From Chitinophagaceae bacterium (GTDB lineage: Bacteria; Bacteroidota; Bacteroidia; Chitinophagales; Chitinophagaceae), in assembly GCA_003534175.1 (NCBI GenBank), contig DPFD01000022.1, positions 4,689 through 11,317 of the forward strand: a DNA stretch of 6,629 nucleotides. Direction: 5' to 3'. The notes under the pieces were generated by a model. It had not been told where the DNA came from. It did not search any database and worked only from the letters and a program-made list of their open reading frames with translations. The position numbers and the translations under genes are program-made. Shown one piece after another: positions 1 to 6,271 of this stretch (positions within the stretch are counted from its first letter, which is position 1; every line of letters begins with the position of its first letter).

Positions 1-162
1 CGGAACGGTTTTTTCATCAACTGCTCAATGGATGAAACGGTTTCACTCAAACAAGGTGATCGCGTAGTGCTGAAAGGGATTTGCAGTGGACAGGGAGAAG
101 GAGATGCAGAGATGGGGATTCCGGGAGACGTGTATTTGGGTAGAGTTATATTGTCAAACTAA
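1..162 (+). CDS. tRNA_anti-like / OB-fold protein, 3' end only
   Basis: The frame is open from the first base of the window to a TAA at 160-162 and gives the last 53 residues of a protein whose start lies upstream. The segment reads as beta strands of an OB fold: a central VVLKGICSG stretch (residues about 22-30 of the fragment) followed by a closing strand GDVYLGRVILSN. This K-G-x-C-x-G and D-V-x-L pattern is what I associate with the tRNA_anti-like family (PF12869) of small Bacteroidota proteins, which are often secreted or lipoproteins. Despite the name, their role is unknown and they are not shown to bind tRNA. Any signal peptide or lipobox would be outside the window. The stop is only 5 nt before the diheme cytochrome gene, so the two are probably cotranscribed. 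The family call rests on a short motif and is moderate; the reading frame itself is well supported by the close junction. Confidence 0.6.
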   Translation, partial: RNGFFINCSMDETVSLKQGDRVVLKGICSGQGEGDAEMGIPGDVYLGRVILSN

Positions 163-167
163 CGTAT

Positions 168-848
168 ATGCATAAACTATTTTGGATTGTTTCACTGATA
201 CTTTCCGGTATGGCGATACTGGTAGCCTGTAAGCATGAGATTCCTCAACAAAATATTCCGGACCCGCCGCCGGGCAGTAACCTGGTTTGTTTTGAATCGG
301 AGATATTGCCCATCTTTCAAACGAACTGTGCAAAATCCGGTTGTCATGATGCCGCGACTGCCAATGAAGGCTATGTGTTCGACACCTACGCCAATATCAT
401 CCGCCGGGGAATTGATCCAGGAGATGCGAACCGGAGTGAAGTGTATGAAGTATTGTTTGAACGGGGCGACGACCGCATGCCGCAACCACCCAATCCGCCT
501 TTAACGGATGAGCAGAAAGCGCTGATTGGAAGATGGATTAATGAAGGGGCGCAAAACACTACCAACTGCGGAACGAATTGCGACAGCACCCAGTTTTTAT
601 ACAGTGCCAATGTTCGCTCCATCCTTAACAGTTACTGTGTGGGTTGCCATGGAAACGTAAATCCTGAAGCGGGGATTGATTTGACCGCTTACAACAGTGT
701 GCGCAACGTGGCGTTGAACGGACGTTTGATGGGTGCCATTACCCATGCGCCGGGATATCAGCCGATGCCGCGCAACGCCAACAAACTCAGCGATTGCCAG
801 ATTGCCCAAATCAGAAAATGGATTGAATCAGGAGCTCCCAATAATTAA
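168..848 (+). CDS. Diheme cytochrome c lipoprotein
   Basis: A 226-residue exported electron-transfer protein. The N-terminus is a lipoprotein signal peptide with lipobox LVAC, giving lipid-modified Cys21. Two cytochrome c domains follow. Domain 1 (about 44-128) has a CX4CH heme site (C54, C59, H60) and a likely distal Met104 in RMPQPP. Domain 2 (about 142-224) has a canonical CVGCH site (C157, C160, H161), a likely distal Met200 in QPMPR, and the closing helix QIAQIRKWIESGAP. The arrangement resembles the planctomycete-type cytochrome c domains (PSCyt1-like) common in Bacteroidota. Extra cysteines C137 and C210 bracket domain 2 and may form a disulfide; C41 and C133 are additional. Attachment to a periplasm-facing membrane leaflet is likely, but which membrane is not visible. 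The start is chosen because it gives a complete lipoprotein signal 5 nt after the preceding stop. No clear Shine-Dalgarno is seen. The redox partner is unknown. Confidence 0.9.
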   Translation: MHKLFWIVSLILSGMAILVACKHEIPQQNIPDPPPGSNLVCFESEILPIFQTNCAKSGCHDAATANEGYVFDTYANIIRRGIDPGDANRSEVYEVLFERGDDRMPQPPNPPLTDEQKALIGRWINEGAQNTTNCGTNCDSTQFLYSANVRSILNSYCVGCHGNVNPEAGIDLTAYNSVRNVALNGRLMGAITHAPGYQPMPRNANKLSDCQIAQIRKWIESGAPNN

Positions 849-852
849 CTGT

Positions 853-1236
853 ATGAAAAAATATATTCAAAAACTGCTCATTGTTTCTGCCTGTTATGCA
901 GGAATGTCTACCGGGTGCTACTATGATAAGGAAGAGTGGCTGTATCCGGATACCGGTTGCGATACCACCGCTGTTACCTACAGCACCAAGGTGTTGCCCA
1001 TCGTTACTTCTTCCTGCTACAGCTGCCATGCCGGCAATACGCCATCAGGCGGTGTGCGGTTAGATTCCTACAACGCACTGAACACCTATGTGCAAAACGG
1101 TAAGTTCTGGGGTGCGGTTTCACATGCCTCCGGTTACTCGCCCATGCCTAAAAATGCTTCTAAACTGAGCGACTGCAAACTGACTATCATACGGAAATGG
1201 TTAGACGATGGTGCTCCTAACAATCAATCTTTTTAA
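853..1236 (+). CDS. Monoheme cytochrome c, probable lipoprotein
   Basis: A 127-residue single-domain cytochrome c. The heme site is CYSCH (C55, C58, H59), with a likely axial Met98 in YSPMPK and a closing helix ending RKWLDDGAPNN. It aligns over almost its whole mature length with domain 2 of the preceding diheme protein, sharing the LDSYN/LTAYN, GA(V/I)(S/T)HA, PMP and KLSDC blocks, so the pair arose by duplication. C36 and C108 match C137 and C210 of the neighbour and may form a disulfide. The frame stays open upstream to 733, but that part lies inside the diheme gene and encodes no signal. Starting at 853 gives MKKYIQKLLIVSACYAG, a proper export signal. Cys22 (STGC) is the likelier lipidation site; Cys14 (VSAC) fits the lipobox pattern better but leaves a very short hydrophobic stretch. 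It lies 4 nt after the previous stop, so it is surely in the same transcript. Confidence 0.88.
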   Translation: MKKYIQKLLIVSACYAGMSTGCYYDKEEWLYPDTGCDTTAVTYSTKVLPIVTSSCYSCHAGNTPSGGVRLDSYNALNTYVQNGKFWGAVSHASGYSPMPKNASKLSDCKLTIIRKWLDDGAPNNQSF

Positions 1237-1253
1237 ACTTTAAATCAATTACA

Positions 1254-1802
1254 ATGAAATACTTCCTCTCCCTGCTGCTGGCAATGACTATGGCCGGCTT
1301 CGTATCCGCACAAAAAGTGTACACTAAAAACGGTACCATCACCTTCTTTTCCAAATCGCCCATGGAAAATATTTCGGCCATCAACAAACAGGTGATGAGT
1401 GTGTTGAATACCGAAAGCGGTGAACTTCAATTCTCCCTGCTGGTGAAGGGTTTTCATTTTGAAAAAGCGCTGATGGAAGAGCATTTCAATGAAAATTACA
1501 TGGAGAGTGATAAGTTTCCCAAATCCACTTTTAAAGGTATGGTAAGCAATGTTTCATCGGTTGATTTTAAGAAAGACGGTGAATACGCTGTATCGGTGAG
1601 CGGAGATTTAACCATACATGGTGTTACCCACAAGGTATCGGTGCCCGGTACCCTGCGTGTAAAAAACGGAACCGTAACTGCTGTTTCTACTTTTAAAGTG
1701 AAGTTGGCAGATTACAACATCGCTGTACCCAAGGTAGTAAAAGACAATATTGCGGAACAAATTGAAATCAGTGTAAGCTGTTTGTTCGATCAAAAAATGT
1801 AA
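1254..1802 (+). CDS. YceI-family periplasmic protein, copy 1
   Basis: A 182-residue secreted protein of the YceI family (PF04264), an extended lipocalin-like barrel. Characterised members bind a long polyisoprenoid or quinone inside the barrel. A cleavable signal peptide spans about residues 1-19 (FVSA then Q20). Family hallmarks are visible: HFNENYMESDKFP (77-89) followed by STFKG, DLTIHGVTHKV (118-128), and the C-terminal block LADYNIAVPKVV (151-162). Length is normal for one YceI domain with signal. It has no lipobox or heme motif, so it is likely soluble in the periplasm. The 17-nt gap after the monoheme cytochrome is A/T-rich (TTTAAATCAATTACA) without a Shine-Dalgarno, which is usual in this phylum. 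The ligand cannot be read from sequence; binding of an isoprenoid or quinone is family knowledge, and a link to the cytochromes is inferred only from adjacency. A paralogue lies at 2787-3341. Confidence 0.92.
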   Translation: MKYFLSLLLAMTMAGFVSAQKVYTKNGTITFFSKSPMENISAINKQVMSVLNTESGELQFSLLVKGFHFEKALMEEHFNENYMESDKFPKSTFKGMVSNVSSVDFKKDGEYAVSVSGDLTIHGVTHKVSVPGTLRVKNGTVTAVSTFKVKLADYNIAVPKVVKDNIAEQIEISVSCLFDQKM

Positions 1803-1808
1803 TGACTC

Positions 1809-2717
1809 ATGCGCCAACCATCCATTTTTATGCTCCTGTTGCTGACATTATCTGTTCAGACTGTAACAGCCCAGGAAGACACGACCGACCTGATGAGCCT
1901 GCTGGAACAGGAGGTAATGAGTGAGGAAAAAAACAGTACACAGTACACCACGGCTACTTTTAAAACCACGCGCCTGATTAACGGCCATACGGTGGAAAAT
2001 GTAGGCAAGGGCGTGCTGGATGTAAAAATATCGCACCGCTTCGGAAAGGTAAACGGCGGTGGCTATGAACTGTTCGGGTTAGACAATGCCACCATGCGCA
2101 TGGGTGCCGATTACGGCATCACCAACCGGCTGATGGTAGGAATAGGCAGAAGCACGTTTGAGAAAACGTACGATGCTTTTTTTAAACTGAAAATCCTGCG
2201 TCAGTCTACCGGCAAAAAGAAAATGCCCATCACATTAAGTTATGTGCCAACGGTGGCTTATAAATCGCTGAAATTTGAAGATCCTGACCGGCAGAATTAT
2301 GAAACATCGCGTTTTTATTTCACGCATCAGCTGATCATTGGCCGAAAGTTTTCAGAGGGTACTTCATTTCAACTGATGCCCACCTTCACCCACCGCAATC
2401 TGGTTAAGTTTGGCGATGAATCGAATGATTTGTTTGCCCTGGGTATTGGCGGCCGGCAAAAAATTTCGAAGCGCGTGAGCATTAATGCTGAATATTATTA
2501 TCAGCATCCGGATTACAAATTGCGTGGTACCACCAATTCATTCTCCATAGGTTTTGATATTGAAACCGGAGGGCATGTGTTTCAACTGCATTTCACCAAC
2601 AGTCAGGGTATGAGTGAACGTACCTTTGTTACAGAAACCACCGGCCTGTGGGAAAAAGGAGACATCTTTTTCGGGTTTAATATTTCCCGTGTATTCACAA
2701 TTGGTAAAAGGAGATAG
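1809..2717 (+). CDS. DUF5777-family predicted outer-membrane beta-barrel
   Basis: A 302-residue protein with a signal peptide (about 1-21, TVTA then QE) and a C-terminal part made of alternating amphipathic strands. Recognisable blocks are FKTTRLINGHTVE (51-63), GVLDVKISHRFG (68-79), GLDNATMRMGADYGITNRL (90-108) and NSQGMSERTFVTETTG (264-279). These match the DUF5777 beta-barrel family as I know it from Bacteroidota genomes. The function of the family is unknown. Barrel topology and outer-membrane location are predictions from strand pattern, and the chain ends RVFTIGKRR rather than with a classical terminal Phe. The start lies 6 nt after the yceI-like stop. An ATG at 1802, overlapping that stop, is in another frame and ends after about 39 codons. 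The position between two yceI-like genes suggests a shared job, perhaps as a surface or membrane partner for the periplasmic proteins; this is inference. Confidence 0.85.
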   Translation: MRQPSIFMLLLLTLSVQTVTAQEDTTDLMSLLEQEVMSEEKNSTQYTTATFKTTRLINGHTVENVGKGVLDVKISHRFGKVNGGGYELFGLDNATMRMGADYGITNRLMVGIGRSTFEKTYDAFFKLKILRQSTGKKKMPITLSYVPTVAYKSLKFEDPDRQNYETSRFYFTHQLIIGRKFSEGTSFQLMPTFTHRNLVKFGDESNDLFALGIGGRQKISKRVSINAEYYYQHPDYKLRGTTNSFSIGFDIETGGHVFQLHFTNSQGMSERTFVTETTGLWEKGDIFFGFNISRVFTIGKRR

Positions 2718-2786
2718 GGCCAGTTCCGCTTTAAAATTTAGCAGTTAGTATCCATTATAAGCCGGAGAATCTTTATATCTTGGCTT
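2718..2786 (+). other. 69-nt intergenic gap, the only sizeable one
   Basis: This is the longest stretch without coding sequence in the window and the only place with room for an internal promoter. TATCTTGG at 2776-2783 resembles the Bacteroidota -7 element (TAnnTTTG) with one mismatch. However, it lies 3 nt before the start codon, so transcription from it would begin at or inside the ATG, and no TTTG -33 element sits at a suitable distance. No terminator-like GC-rich hairpin with a T run is present. GGAG at 2764-2767 is too far from the ATG for a normal ribosome binding site. Read-through from the upstream genes seems most likely. Confidence 0.5.
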
Positions 2787-2788
2787 AT
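2757..2788 (+). repeat. 7-bp perfect inverted repeat covering the start of yceI-like copy 2
   Basis: ATAAGCC at 2757-2763 is exactly complementary to GGCTTAT at 2782-2788, with an 18-nt loop between. In RNA the stem could extend to 10 pairs through G-U wobbles (2756 with 2789, 2764 with 2781, 2765 with 2780), which would enclose the whole AUG at 2787-2789. The GGAG at 2764-2767 sits at the loop side of the 5' arm. It could act as an RNA structure limiting initiation of the second yceI-like gene, or as a dyad operator. A chance repeat of this length in so short a stretch is possible, so the functional reading is weak. Confidence 0.35.
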
Positions 2789-3341
2789 GCATTTTGCAAA
2801 CATCATACGCACGGGTTGCATCTCCGTTTTTCTTTTACTATCGGTACAGGCGCAAGCCCAGATCTTCAGCATTACCAAAGGGAAAGTGGATTTCAGATCA
2901 GACGCCCCTTTGGAACTGATTACCGCCAGCTCGAAAGATTTAAAAGGTAAGATTGATGTTGAAAAAAGACAGTTTGCCTTCTCGGTAAAAATGAATTCCT
3001 TCATGGGTTTCAACAGTCCGTTACAACGTGAACACTTCAACGAAAACTATGTGGAGAGTGATGTGTTTCCTGATGCCAGTTTTACCGGAAAAATTATTGA
3101 GGAAGTAAATTTAGCAGCCGACGGAACGTATGAAATCCGGGCCAAAGGAAAGTTCACGATACATGGAGTAACGCAGGACCGGATTATTAAAAGCACGGTG
3201 GTTGTAAAAAACGGGATGATTCGTTTAGACGCTGCGTTTACCGTATTGCTTGCCGACCACAACATTCCCGTTCCAAAAGTGGTGCATGAAAAGCTCGCCT
3301 CAGAAATTAAGGTGAATGTAACCGCTGAACTTAAACAGTAA
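2787..3341 (+). CDS. YceI-family periplasmic protein, copy 2
   Basis: A 184-residue YceI-family protein (PF04264) with a signal peptide of about 24 residues (VQAQA then Q25). It carries HFNENYVESDVFPDASF (83-99), GKFTIHGVT (121-129) and LADHNIPVPKVVHEKL (155-170). These correspond block for block to copy 1 at 1254-1802, so the two are paralogues, well diverged elsewhere. As in the family, a lipocalin-like barrel that holds an isoprenoid or quinone in the periplasm is expected; the ligand is not shown here. The start is fixed: no ATG, GTG or TTG lies in frame between the upstream stop at 2739 and 2787, and the signal peptide begins directly. The start codon lies in one arm of the inverted repeat at 2757-2788. 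The stop shares its last A with the kinase start (TAATG, 3339-3343), so translation of the two is probably coupled. Confidence 0.92.
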   Translation: MHFANIIRTGCISVFLLLSVQAQAQIFSITKGKVDFRSDAPLELITASSKDLKGKIDVEKRQFAFSVKMNSFMGFNSPLQREHFNENYVESDVFPDASFTGKIIEEVNLAADGTYEIRAKGKFTIHGVTQDRIIKSTVVVKNGMIRLDAAFTVLLADHNIPVPKVVHEKLASEIKVNVTAELKQ

Positions 3342-6271
3342 TGAAAGCAATTGCATTGATAGCGCTTCGCCTTACCATTTTATCCCTGATAGTGTTTGCT
3401 TTTTCTCCATCCAAACTATCTGCTCAATTTTCGCCATCCTTTGCTTTTGTGATTGAAGAGGAGCAGATGAATCCTTACATCCACGTAGTGTATCAAAAAA
3501 AAGACGGATACCTTTTGTGCGGCACTACCAATGGCATTTACACTTTTGATGGAAACCGGTTTTCAAAAATTCCGTTTGAAGATGCTCAGGCTTCAGATAC
3601 GGTAACCGCTTTGTTCGAAGATAAAAATCTCACGCTTTGGGCAGGATTTAAAAGCGGCCGCATGGCGCAGGTACGTGCCGGTAAAGTGGTTTACTGGAAA
3701 CCCGAAGAAGGAACGCCCAAGCAACCGGTTGTTTCCATTACACAAAACAAGGATGGGGTGCTCTTTTTTTCCGCGCCGGGTGAAGGAGTGTATTACTATC
3801 AGCAAAACCGGATGTATCTGATAGATGAATCTGATGGATTATCCGACCTACAAACCGGAACTTTGGTAGCTACAGAAAATGGAGATATTCTCGCCGCCAC
3901 AGATAACGGACTCAACCGAATACGCCTCCGGAATGGAAAAGTGCGGGTAGAAGTGATTGGCCCGAAGCAAGGCCTCCCCGATTATATGGTTACCGGTATT
4001 GCCCCTGCCGGCGATGATACTTACTGGATTGGTTTACAGGAAAAGGGGTTTTGTTTATTCAACAATAAAACATCGGAAATAACGGTTCCGTCTTCCGCCC
4101 TCAACTGGGCCTACGGACAGGTGAACAGTGTATTACATTTTCAGGAGGTGTTGTGGTTGGGAACAGAAAGCCATGGCCTCATTCGTTATCAGCCGGAAAC
4201 CCAAAGTCTGGATTCATTTGAACTGAAAGACCGCGTAGATGGTGTGCAGTTTCTGATGAGTGATGACCAGCATAATTTGTGGCTGGCCACTACCCGTGCC
4301 AGGCTGATACGCACTACCGGTGAGAAAATCAGGATACTACCATTACCTGAATACACCGATTACGAACATATTCATGCCTTGCTGAGAAGCAGGGATGGTG
4401 CGTTGTGGACAACCGATCCGCAGAACCGTCTGTTACGCATCCGGTTTAACCCCAAAGGGAATGCCATTGAAAAAGTTACCATTAAAGAACTGACTCCCAA
4501 AACCGATATCACCTGTTTATATCAGGATCCCGGGGGACATATCTGGATTGGCACCATGGGAAGGGGTGTTTTTCTGATGCATCCGCAAAGCCTTGCCTAT
4601 CGGCCGATACGTGAATTAAGTACCCTGAAAGACGGCAGCATCCTTTCTATAACGGGAACGGGTAACCGAATTTATATCAGCAGTTTACAGGGCTGTGTAG
4701 CTGCCGAAACAGACACGCTGGATGCATCGGTAGAAAAACCGGTACGGGCAGTTCCCTGGAACCTTTCCGGGCTGGGTACAAATTACGTGTACAGTATTTA
4801 CGACGACCGGAACGGCAGCATTTGGTTTGCCACCGATGGCGACGGGTTGATTCGCAACCAACAGGGAAAATATTTCCGTATAGACCAAAGCAACGGTTTA
4901 ACCGACAGCCGGATATACTCCATCACGGCCGATAAAAACAACCACATCTGGAGCAGCACTGCCCGGGCGGGCGTGTACCGGTTCGATGGCAACAGCCTCA
5001 CCCATATCGGGTTGAAGCAGGGTTTGCGCAGCTTGAATATTTCAGGACTTAAAACAGACCGGCTGGGTAACCTGGTAATTATACATGAAAAAGGATTGGA
5101 TGTGCTGGATGCACAAACGATGAAGTTTAATTATTTCGATCAGGGACACGGGGTGGAAGGCCTGAATGTGCAGGACCTGGGTTGTATTTCACAGGATGCT
5201 AACGGAAATATATATACGCTGGGGTTGAATGGTATTATCAAATACAATCCTGTATCCGGAATTACCACGCCTAAAACCATTATCGACAGTGTAATGCTGT
5301 TCCAGAATAGAATTACAGCCGCGCAAGGAAATATCTTCAATCATGATGAAAACAGTTTTACGTTTGCCTTTACCGGTTTGTATTATGCTGCGCCGGATGC
5401 GGTGATGTATCAATATCGGTTAGACGGATTAGACACTTCCTGGACCACCACCTCCGACCGTTTCAAATCCTTTACACTGTTTCGTCCGGGCAAGTACACC
5501 TTCAGGGTTCGTTCATCATTAAACCGGCAGTTTCATTTGTCGGATGAGGCCGTATATACCTTCGAGATTCGTCAGGCTTTTTATAAAACCCCGTGGTTCA
5601 TCGGGTGCTGTATTGTATTACTGGCAGGCGCGCTGTATCTGTTTGTGCGGTTGCGCGAGCAACGGATCAAGCGGATGGAATTGCTGAAACAGGCACAACA
5701 GGTTTCGAAATTTGAAGTAATGAAGAATCAGGTGAATCCGCATTTTTTATTCAACAGCTTCAACACCCTGATATCTGCTATTGAAGAAAACCCTGCAGTG
5801 GCGGTGGATTATGCAGAACATTTATCAGATTTTTTCAGAAACATCGTTGCTTATCGGGATAAGGATGTGATTACTTTACAGGAGGAGCTGGACCTCGTGA
5901 AAAACTATTACTTTCTTCAGCAGAAGAGATACGGTGATGCTTTGCGTTTAACAATTGACATTGCAGATGAATTAAAAACGCAGGTGTATGTGGCGCCGAT
6001 GACTTTGCAGTTGTTACTGGAAAATGCCATCAAGCATAATGCGGTGTTAAGTGAGCAGCCGTTGCAAATCACCATCCGCACCGTGGGCGGATCGTACCTT
6101 TGTGTTGAAAATAATATGATACACCGTTCAAGCAAGGAAAGAGGTGAAGGCATGGGCTTGCAGAACATCATCAACCGTTATCAGATCCTGAGCAACCAGC
6201 CCGTACGTGTTGAAGACAACGGAAGTACATTCAGGGTATCTGTTCCATTTATTAAATTGAGTCATGATTAA
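3341..6271 (+). CDS. Sensor histidine kinase, double propeller + Y_Y_Y + LytS-type kinase
   Basis: A 976-residue membrane sensor kinase. Order: signal peptide (about 1-28, LSA then Q29); about 14 Reg_prop-like blades (about 47-637), for example GHIWIGTMGRGVFLM at 399-413 and GSIWFATDGDGLIR at 492-505; Y_Y_Y domain (about 667-745); one transmembrane helix (752-769); charged, probably coiled-coil linker (770-797); His_kinase domain (PF06580). The phospho-acceptor is expected at His801 in NPHFLFNSFN. The ATP site shows the N-box LLENAIKHN (Asn895) and the glycine box GEGMGLQN (935-942). Fourteen blades fit two seven-bladed propellers in the periplasm. There is no fused receiver or AraC domain, unlike hybrid (HTCS) relatives; output goes through the separate regulator at 6264. 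The ligand is unknown. The start overlaps the preceding stop by one base and gives a good signal peptide. Involvement in sensing the state of the upstream periplasmic proteins is inferred from gene order. Confidence 0.95.
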   Translation: MKAIALIALRLTILSLIVFAFSPSKLSAQFSPSFAFVIEEEQMNPYIHVVYQKKDGYLLCGTTNGIYTFDGNRFSKIPFEDAQASDTVTALFEDKNLTLWAGFKSGRMAQVRAGKVVYWKPEEGTPKQPVVSITQNKDGVLFFSAPGEGVYYYQQNRMYLIDESDGLSDLQTGTLVATENGDILAATDNGLNRIRLRNGKVRVEVIGPKQGLPDYMVTGIAPAGDDTYWIGLQEKGFCLFNNKTSEITVPSSALNWAYGQVNSVLHFQEVLWLGTESHGLIRYQPETQSLDSFELKDRVDGVQFLMSDDQHNLWLATTRARLIRTTGEKIRILPLPEYTDYEHIHALLRSRDGALWTTDPQNRLLRIRFNPKGNAIEKVTIKELTPKTDITCLYQDPGGHIWIGTMGRGVFLMHPQSLAYRPIRELSTLKDGSILSITGTGNRIYISSLQGCVAAETDTLDASVEKPVRAVPWNLSGLGTNYVYSIYDDRNGSIWFATDGDGLIRNQQGKYFRIDQSNGLTDSRIYSITADKNNHIWSSTARAGVYRFDGNSLTHIGLKQGLRSLNISGLKTDRLGNLVIIHEKGLDVLDAQTMKFNYFDQGHGVEGLNVQDLGCISQDANGNIYTLGLNGIIKYNPVSGITTPKTIIDSVMLFQNRITAAQGNIFNHDENSFTFAFTGLYYAAPDAVMYQYRLDGLDTSWTTTSDRFKSFTLFRPGKYTFRVRSSLNRQFHLSDEAVYTFEIRQAFYKTPWFIGCCIVLLAGALYLFVRLREQRIKRMELLKQAQQVSKFEVMKNQVNPHFLFNSFNTLISAIEENPAVAVDYAEHLSDFFRNIVAYRDKDVITLQEELDLVKNYYFLQQKRYGDALRLTIDIADELKTQVYVAPMTLQLLLENAIKHNAVLSEQPLQITIRTVGGSYLCVENNMIHRSSKERGEGMGLQNIINRYQILSNQPVRVEDNGSTFRVSVPFIKLSHD

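Noticed and set aside
192..622. Antisense open frames opposite the diheme cytochrome gene
   Set aside because: They overlap each other and a clear cytochrome gene, and show no domain, no ribosome binding site and no plausible protein composition.
733..852. Upstream extension of the monoheme cytochrome frame, giving 40 more residues
   Set aside because: It lies within the diheme cytochrome gene, is arginine/proline-rich without a signal peptide, and would bury the clear export signal that begins at 853.
1802..1921. ATG overlapping the stop of yceI-like copy 1 (TAATG), as a possible start for the next gene
   Set aside because: It is out of frame with the beta-barrel gene and ends at a TGA after about 39 codons; the ATG at 1809 opens the long frame with a signal peptide.
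2776..2783. TATCTTGG as a Bacteroidota-type -7 promoter element
   Set aside because: It ends 3 nt before the ATG, has one mismatch and no -33 TTTG at normal spacing; it would start transcription at or within the start codon.
2738..3040. Antisense open frame of about 100 codons across the intergenic gap and the start of yceI-like copy 2
   Set aside because: It has no recognisable domain or export signal, and it lies opposite a well-supported YceI gene; it is a shadow frame.
3479..5251. Possible DNA-level tandem repeat in the kinase gene
   Set aside because: The repetition is visible only in the protein pattern of propeller blades; the DNA units are too diverged to count as a nucleotide repeat.
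4685..5413. Several short antisense frames of 66-74 codons opposite the propeller region
   Set aside because: They are mutually overlapping, with no motifs; they are explained as by-products of the repeated coding pattern on the other strand.
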